Source: Strigamia acuminata
Lineage: Eukaryota > Arthropoda > Chilopoda > Geophilomorpha > Linotaeniidae
Length of the DNA: 64,000 bases
Direction: 5' to 3'
Assembly: GCA_949358305.1 (NCBI GenBank)
Contig: OX442316.1
Span: 15,066,001-15,130,000, forward strand
Part shown: positions 58,701 through 64,000 of the stretch, piece after piece
Numbering within the stretch: the stretch's first letter is position 1
How the letters are laid out: each line of letters opens with the position of its first letter
Notes under the pieces: generated by a model
Seen by the model: only the letters and a program-made list of their open reading frames with translations
Databases searched by the model: none
Told to the model about the DNA's origin: nothing
Position numbers and translations under genes: made by a program

Positions 58701-59255
58701 GTAAAAATGCCCATGTGGGCTTACAAAATAAATTAATTTTTGAGTTAATTAATTCGATCAAAACAACTGGCGCCCACTGACGTCACATAAAATGTCAGCC
58801 AATGAGAGCTGAGTACACGTAATTCTCCAAGTGGGCAAACCTTGGTCTGAGACAACAATCGACGCAACGGAAATGGAAACTTGCGCCATCTCTTGGTGGG
58901 GATTTACAATGCGACGATGGAAAAAAATTCCCGTCAAGAGATGGCACTGACCGTTATTGATATTGATATTGATATTGATATTGATCGGTCGAAAACGGAT
59001 ATAACGATAAAAATAACGTAGTTCTACGTTGTGGCATACCATAGTTATTACTTGGGATTTTTTATTTTGGGTGTTTGTTTCTAGCGATCTGGCAAGGACA
59101 AGTTAACATATCCTTCAATCGGGATAAAATTTTCTATCAAGGCTTGGATAAAAAAAAATTGGCAGTGCCATCTGAATTCAAACTTAAACTCATAGACGTT
59201 GTGGAGATTAAATGCATTTCTACTGATTTTCATAATTATTATAAAACAGCAAAAC
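55732..59255 (+). CDS. Cys-loop ion channel subunit, unit 10 (partial, extracellular exons only)
   Basis: Exons: 55732-55802, 55888-55952, 58017-58075, 58180-58403, 58462-58544, 59085-59255; 224 codons plus one base. The signal peptide MLQLRLTVMVFFLF is followed by EFDQFQC. TNCKACDQ, the Cys-loop (CIFDLSLYPFDIQVC) and the strand VPSEFKLKLIDV are present and in frame. After the last donor (GTGAGA at 59256) no exon with M1-M3 or M4 is seen up to the window end, although this intron is 40-70 bases in all other units. Either the channel exons lie beyond 64000, past the Copia, or they are lost and the remnant would encode only a secreted ligand-binding-like domain. Bases 55509-56170 have a close copy at the window start. 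Confidence 0.75.
56173..56834. mobile_element. AGAGAGTTTGCGGGATGC element in unit 10 intron 2
   Basis: Ends TAGAGAGTTTGCGGGATGCA, then TTTTTCCCTTA, are inverted. The copy at bases 650-680 is the empty site and suggests a 3-bp ATT duplication. Inside is a second TTTTTGCGGGCTGCA-like end and a nested foldback MITE. Confidence 0.85.
56233..56394. mobile_element. TAGGTGCATTCAA foldback MITE, complete copy
   Basis: One long palindrome centred at about 56314: CAATGGGAATGACGTCACGT and AACGAGTTTTGCATACGTTT are each present in both senses. Nested in the element at 56173-56834. Confidence 0.9.
57545..57684. mobile_element. TAGCTGCATTCAAAAA MITE, copy 3
   Basis: 140 bp, same ends as copies 1 and 2. 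In unit 10 intron 2. Confidence 0.9.
58570..59029. mobile_element. ACGTAGAACTACGT MITE in unit 10 intron 5
   Basis: Ends ACGTAGAACTACGT and ACGTAGTTCTACGT. Inverted inner parts include TGACGTCA blocks and ATCTCTTGACGGG/GAGATGGC pairs. A (GATATT)n run lies at about 58957-58985. Confidence 0.75.
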
Positions 59256-60039
59256 GTGAGAGAGAAAAAAAAAGATTTTATTCTAGTTTTTTTGTGCTTA
59301 AGGGGCTAGCCTACCCGCCATCTTGCCTGTTTTCTGATGCTACAAGGCGGTCTTAGTTTCGTCATAGCTAAATGACTATTGCATATTTTTTTTTCTTTTT
59401 TTTTTTTCTAAATACTAATTAATAAACTGAATGTTTATATTATGTTACATTTGTGATATTTGTTCAATTTGTTTTTCAATCATTAAAATTAGAACATGAT
59501 TTTAAAAAAAAAAATTTTATTTTTTTTAAAAATAGAAGTAATAGAAACCTAGATAAAACAATTTTATATGTTGCATTAATTTTTATTTATGAAAATTTTT
59601 GAAATTGTTACTGTAAACTTGAAATTACGAAGCAAATGTTTTAGATGTGATTGTGCTGCCACCTATTAGTGAAGTGTACCGATACACTACTTTAGCATGC
59701 GTAGGAATATGATTTAGTCACGTGATTTTTTAGTCATGTGATTTTTCAGTCATATGATTTCACAGATCATTTTTTTTTCTTTTGATTCAATACGACCATT
59801 GCAATCATAAAAAATGTCAAAAAGAAAAAGTACAAAAGCAAGAATCTGGCAAAGTGCTCGGCGAAAGAAGAGGACCTGTAACCACTTAAAAAAGTTTTAT
59901 GGCTTACCAAAAACTAAAAAGTAATTTATTTATTTGAAATTTTATATTATTTTAATTCTGGGTCATATTTTTGGATGTCGGGTCACTTTGGTGCCGATTA
60001 TTTCGATGCCTAACCAAAAAAAACCCTAAATTTTCACCC
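59256..60039. other. Region after unit 10
   Basis: Poly-T rich. Contains three to four tandem copies of AGTCA(C/T)GTGATTTTT (59716-59765) and a 36-codon basic open frame at 59814-59924 (MSKRKSTKARIWQSARRKKR). I do not recognise that peptide and see no other support for it. Confidence 0.4.
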
Positions 60040-61150
60040 AAATTTATTGATGGATTACTTCGGCGCCATCATTTCATCGTCAATCTCTTCGTCGCCAATC
60101 ATTGCTTTGGCAATCACTTCGTCACCGCTCATTTCTTTGGCAATCACTTCGTCACCGCTCATTTCTTTGGCAATCACTACATTGACTGTCGGCCGTACGT
60201 TTTTGACTGTCGACCGTCAGCTTTCGACTGTCGGCCGTACGTTTTCGATGTCGGCCGTACGTTTTCGATGTCAGCCATACGTTTTCAACTGTTGGCCGAC
60301 GACTGTCGGCCGTCAGCTGTCGCGGCATTTGTATATATATATTTTTTTTTATAAATTGTAATAAAAATCACGAAACAAAACATAAATTGCACAAATTGCA
60401 ACACACACTCGGTGTATGGCAGCGATGGTCACGACAGCTGACTGCCGATTGGCGGGGAATTTGTTTGAGATTGGCGGGCCATACGTTTTCGACTGTTGGA
60501 CGTCGACTGTCGACAGCTGTTTTTATGCACTTTTTGGCTAGTTTTCATGCGAGTTTTGGCCAGTTTTCATGCGACACGTTTTTCCGGCAAATTTTATAGG
60601 TGTTTGCAGGGGAATTTGAGGGGAATTTGTTTGAGATTGGCGGGGAATTTGTTGGAGATTGGCGGCAAATTTGACACGTTTTTGAGGGGAATTTGTTGGA
60701 GATTGGCGGCAAATTTGACACGTTTTTGAGGGAAATTTGTTTGAGATTGGCGGGGAATTTGTTTGAGATTGGCGGCAAATTTGACACGTTTTTGCGCAAA
60801 TTTGACACGTTTTTGAGGGGAATTTGTTTGAGATTGGCGGCAAATTTGACACGTTTTTGAGGGAAATTTGTTTGAGATTGGCGGGGAATTTGTTTGAGAT
60901 TGGCGGCAAATTTGACACGAATTTGCGGCCGTACGTTTTCGATGTTGGCCATACGTTTTCGACTGTTGGACGTCGACTGTCGGCAGTCAGCTGTCGCGGC
61001 CATCAGCTGTCTACTGTCGGCCGGTTTTCTACTAATTTCCGTAAAAAAAAATTGCAAATGCATTTGTATATTTATATTTATAAATTTTAATAAAAATCAC
61101 CAAACAAAACACAAATTGCACAAATTGCAACACACACGCGTTGTATGGTG
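60040..61150. repeat. Minisatellite block
   Basis: Four kinds of repeat: a 30-bp unit with TTCGTCACCGCTCATTTC (60102-60178); about 20-bp units of GACTGTCGGCCGTACGTTTT (60180-60315 and 60925-61025); a 40-45-bp unit of GGGGAATTTGTTTGAGATTG plus GCGGCAAATTTGACACG (about 60605-60925, seven to eight copies); and a roughly 90-bp direct repeat, ATTTGTATAT to CAACACACAC (60330-60415 and 61060-61140). Long open frames on both strands come from the repeat structure and are not called as genes. Confidence 0.8.
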
Positions 61151-61157
61151 TAGTTTT

Positions 61158-61364
61158 TGTTCTAATATGTTGGAGGCATAAAAATGGAGACGCTTGGCTT
61201 TTTGGTGAAAATATTAACAGTGATGGTTTTAATCTAAAACAGATGTTTAAAAGTGCGCGGAGCACTAAATACAAAACAGGGCACTGATTGGTCAGTGCCA
61301 AATACAGGTGCACAGGTGGTAAAGACACCTGGCGGACAGGAATATAACATTCAATAAAACAACA
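61158..61364 (-). repeat. 3' LTR of the second Copia
   Basis: 207 bp; read on the - strand it starts TGTTGTTTTATTGAATG directly after the purine tract AGGGGAAG (61365-61372) and ends AGAACA. The matching 5' LTR is outside the window, so the limits rest on TG/CA ends and the purine tract. Confidence 0.75.
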
Positions 61365-61486
61365 CTTCCCCTGAATGGCAATATTCCTACATTTCAAAAT
61401 TCAAAACATTTTTCTTAAGCAATTTAGACATTTAAACATTAAAGTATTCATTCACAAACAATTCAAAATATTAAAAACAATATTTC

Positions 61487-64000
61487 TTAAACAATTTCCT
61501 TCAATCCAAATTGGGCGATCAATTCTTCGTGTTTTGGCTTAAAAAGCCCCTTGGTCAACACATCGGCGACCATCTTCTCACTCTCCAGGAATTCTATGTC
61601 GATATCTCCCCGCTCACATGTTTCTCGAACAAAATGGTGGCGAATGTCGATGTGCTTGGTTCTGGAATGAAAAATTGGGTTTCGCACCAATTTGTGTGCC
61701 CCCTGATTATCGCTATAAATGAGGGTCGTTTCTTTCTTCTTGTTGATGTATTTAATTTCGTCTAGGAAGTTTCGCAAGTAGATTGCTTCTTTTGACGCGT
61801 CGGCCAACGCCATATATTCTGCTTCGGTCGACGAGGTTGCGACGGTCTTCTGCTTTCTTGCTTCCCAGCATATTGTCGCGTTCGCGAGTTTAAAGCAGTA
61901 GCCGGTGTACGAGCGACGGTCGTCCAAGTTTGCTCCCCAATCTGCATCCGTGTAGCCGACTAAGTCTTTTCCGGTCTTTTCGAATTTTAGCCCGAGATTC
62001 GATGAGTGCTTCAAATATCTTAGGACGCGTTTTGCTGCTGTCCAATGAGTTCCGGTGAAGCACGTATTATATTGACTTAATGCGCTGACGGTGTAGGAAA
62101 TATCGGGTCGAGTGCAAACGGCGAGGTACATGAGTGATCCGATTAAACTTTGGTACGGGAACTTCTCTGGATCCAGTAGCTCTTCGTCGGTCCCATCCTC
62201 CTTTTTCTTGTTTTTCTGCAATTTCTGATTTGCGTCGAGTGGAGTTGTGTTTTTCGAGCAGTCTTGCATTCCGAAACGATTCAGTATGTCCTTAACGTAT
62301 TTTTTCTGCGCCATCGTGATTGATTTCGTCTTTTCGTCCTGTTTAAACTCGATTCCCAAGCAGTAGTGAATTTGTCCTAAATCCTTCATTTTGAACTCGC
62401 TCTTCAGGTTCGATTTTAATTTCTCCAAGTTTCTTTTGCAGTTCGTTGCGATGATAAAATCATCCACGTAGATTGCGACGAGCGTGATGACTTCTCCATT
62501 CATTTGGTAATACACGCATGGGTCTGCGTTTGTTGGCTTCAGTCCGTGCTTTTGCAACTTCTCGTCCAGTTTTTTGTACCACTGGCGACCCGACTGCTTC
62601 AATCCGTATAACGCCTTTTTCATCCGGCAGACTTTTCCTTTCTTGATTTTTATTCCAGCAATAAATTCCAAATATTCGGGGAATTCCATAAAAATTTCCT
62701 CTTCGATTTCGCCGTTCAAATATGCCGTTATCGCGTCCATTTGGTGTACGGTCAATCCCAACTCGGCTGCGATTGCCATCATCATTCGAATTGATCCCGG
62801 TCGTGCGACGGGCGCGTAGGTTTCAAAGTAATCGATGCCTGGCTGCTGTGCATATCCTTTGGCGACCAGTCTGGCCTTTCTGCGTTCGATTGACCCGTCT
62901 GCTTCAAATTTCGTGCGGAGGACCCATCTACATCCGATTACGTTTCTATTTTTTGGTCGGTCGCACTCCTCCCACGTTTCGTTTTCGATTAAAGCGTCGT
63001 ACTCTTCCTTCATCGCTTTCATCCATTCTTGTGGGTCGTTTCCATTCAAAGCTTCGGCCGCTGTCGTTGGATCGTCGAGAATTGCTATCTGTGCAATTTC
63101 GTCCAAAACTTCATTAGTTGTTGTCGGATTCTTTCTGGTGTATTTCTTTCTGGGTGGGTCCCCATTTCGATTTGGGTAAGGTTTTGGCGTTCTCGAGGAT
63201 CGTCGTGGAATTATTTGCGCGTTTTCATTCTGACGAGGTTCGGCTTCTTCGTGTTGCGTCTCTCTCTCGTCCTCATTATCGGGCTCGTTCTCGCCTGCGC
63301 TCTCGACTTCGTCCTCGGAAATTTCGGTTCCATTCTCGATTTGATCTGTTCTGCAATCGGTGAGAATGTCATTAAAATTATTGTTATTATCGTTTTCTTC
63401 ACATTCTTCATTCGTTTCATTTTCCGATTTTTCGACAAATTTCACATCGCGACTTTTTATAATTTTGTTTTCGCTTTTTGACCACAAGCGATACGCCTTC
63501 GATCCGTCCCAATATCCGATGAGAATACATTCTTTTGACTTCGGTTCGAACTTCCCCTTGTTCGGTTTCTTGTCCAACGCGAAGACTCTGCTTCCAAAAA
63601 CTCGAAAATAGTCGACATTCGGTTTTCTTCCGGTCCAGACTTGATGCGGGATTTCATTTTCCAAACTTCTAGTCGGGCATTTATTTCGGATGTGGCATGC
63701 AGTGTTGATTGCTTCCGCCCAATATGAGTTAGGCAATTTTGCTTGCAGTAACATGCATCGTGCCATCTCGATCAAAGTTCTATTCATTCTTTCCGAGACG
63801 CCATTTTGTTCCGGGGTTCGTTCGACGCTGGTTTGGCGCTTTATGCCGTTTTCTTGTAAATATGCGTCGAATTTCTTATTTACATATTCCTTCCCGTTGT
63901 CCGATCGTAAAACTTTTAGTGCGCAACCAGTTTCCCTCTCGCAAAACGTTTTAAATGACTTGAATGCCTCGAAAACTTCGCTTTTGTGCTTCAGAAAATA
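61487..64000 (-). CDS. Copia pol (integrase, reverse transcriptase, RNase H), 5' partial
   Basis: Open without interruption from 64000 down to TAA at 61487-61489, 838 codons counting the stop; the start lies beyond the window. Integrase: LRSDNGKEYVN (second Asp) and PEQNGVSERMNRT (Glu). Linker rich in Glu/Asn, then reverse transcriptase with CRWVLRTK, QMDAITAYLNG and YVDD (62459-62470), then RNase H with YTDADWGA, STEAEYMAL and YSDNQGA, ending ADVLTKGL. All catalytic residues visible in these domains are kept, so the element may be intact. Confidence 0.93.
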   Translation of the reverse strand, partial: YFLKHKSEVFEAFKSFKTFCERETGCALKVLRSDNGKEYVNKKFDAYLQENGIKRQTSVERTPEQNGVSERMNRTLIEMARCMLLQAKLPNSYWAEAINTACHIRNKCPTRSLENEIPHQVWTGRKPNVDYFRVFGSRVFALDKKPNKGKFEPKSKECILIGYWDGSKAYRLWSKSENKIIKSRDVKFVEKSENETNEECEENDNNNNFNDILTDCRTDQIENGTEISEDEVESAGENEPDNEDERETQHEEAEPRQNENAQIIPRRSSRTPKPYPNRNGDPPRKKYTRKNPTTTNEVLDEIAQIAILDDPTTAAEALNGNDPQEWMKAMKEEYDALIENETWEECDRPKNRNVIGCRWVLRTKFEADGSIERRKARLVAKGYAQQPGIDYFETYAPVARPGSIRMMMAIAAELGLTVHQMDAITAYLNGEIEEEIFMEFPEYLEFIAGIKIKKGKVCRMKKALYGLKQSGRQWYKKLDEKLQKHGLKPTNADPCVYYQMNGEVITLVAIYVDDFIIATNCKRNLEKLKSNLKSEFKMKDLGQIHYCLGIEFKQDEKTKSITMAQKKYVKDILNRFGMQDCSKNTTPLDANQKLQKNKKKEDGTDEELLDPEKFPYQSLIGSLMYLAVCTRPDISYTVSALSQYNTCFTGTHWTAAKRVLRYLKHSSNLGLKFEKTGKDLVGYTDADWGANLDDRRSYTGYCFKLANATICWEARKQKTVATSSTEAEYMALADASKEAIYLRNFLDEIKYINKKKETTLIYSDNQGAHKLVRNPIFHSRTKHIDIRHHFVRETCERGDIDIEFLESEKMVADVLTKGLFKPKHEELIAQFGLKEIV

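Larger units (their letters stand above)
61158..64000 (-). mobile_element. Second Copia LTR retrotransposon, cut by window end
   Basis: Contains a 3' LTR, a purine tract, a short 3' untranslated part and the integrase-to-RNase H portion of pol. LTR sequence and pol are unrelated at the base level to the element at 33821, so it is a different Copia lineage. It lies downstream of unit 10, inside its last visible intron if that gene continues. Confidence 0.9.

Noticed and set aside
60538-61063. Two long - strand open frames with repeated NLPPISNKFP-like peptides
   Set aside because: Produced by a tandem repeat that avoids stops; no start context, domain or splice support.
63211-63438. Genes opposite the second Copia pol (62574-63481 and others)
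   Set aside because: Open frames on the + strand are shadows of the conserved pol frame.

Overview
The window is animal (metazoan) nuclear DNA. It is AT-rich, its genes have many short GT-AG introns, and it is full of small inverted-repeat transposons. I cannot name the phylum. The two Copia elements, the hAT, mariner and pogo-type elements and the Cys-loop channel family all fit an invertebrate, but none of them fixes the lineage.

Main content: a head-to-tail array, all on the + strand, of divergent Cys-loop (pentameric ligand-gated) ion channel subunit genes. I number them 1 to 10. Units 1, 2, 5, 6, 7, 8 and 9 have complete frame-consistent models of 385-410 residues. Unit 3 (nonsense codon in M2) and unit 4 (lost splice donor plus frameshift before M4) look damaged. 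Unit 10 lacks its channel-domain exons inside the window. Exon-scale relics of further units lie at 223-444, 6054-6129 and 18555-18613. Each model has a signal-peptide exon, extracellular beta-strand exons, a Cys-loop with exactly 13 residues between the cysteines, a second cysteine pair ahead of M1, M1-M3 in one 341-351 nt exon, and a last exon with M4. The channels are closest in layout to glycine/GABA/GluCl-type subunits. Their selectivity-filter triplet is G-P-R, A-P-R or A-S-R instead of P-A-R, and several usual agonist-site residues are missing. They are best called orphan receptors.

Subfamilies: units 1, 2 and 4 share fused exons 2+3, an extra chimeric exon before M4 and repeat-bearing introns. 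Units 3 and 5 form a second group. Units 6, 7 and 8 form a third. Units 9 and 10 are single and more divergent. Flanking DNA is also duplicated. Three intergenic blocks (about 4965-5325, 13095-13465 and 22250-22705) carry TCTCGCGAGA-like and ATGGCGGC motifs followed by a splice donor and look like promoters with a first untranslated exon.

Mobile DNA fills most long introns and spacers. A nearly intact Copia (33821-38511, 187-bp LTRs differing at 2 sites) sits in intron 3 of unit 7. A second, unrelated Copia on the - strand (61158 to the window end) lies downstream of unit 10 and is cut by the window edge. hAT-type elements with 8-bp target duplications, many palindromic MITEs, a mariner relic, a 31-bp satellite (28251-29094) and a minisatellite block (60040-61150) account for most of the rest.

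How the genes may work together: pentameric channels can mix subunits. A cluster of close paralogs with different filters and extracellular surfaces could make a set of related chloride- or cation-permeable receptors, for example for chemosensing. That role is inference; the sequence shows only the family, the array and the divergence.
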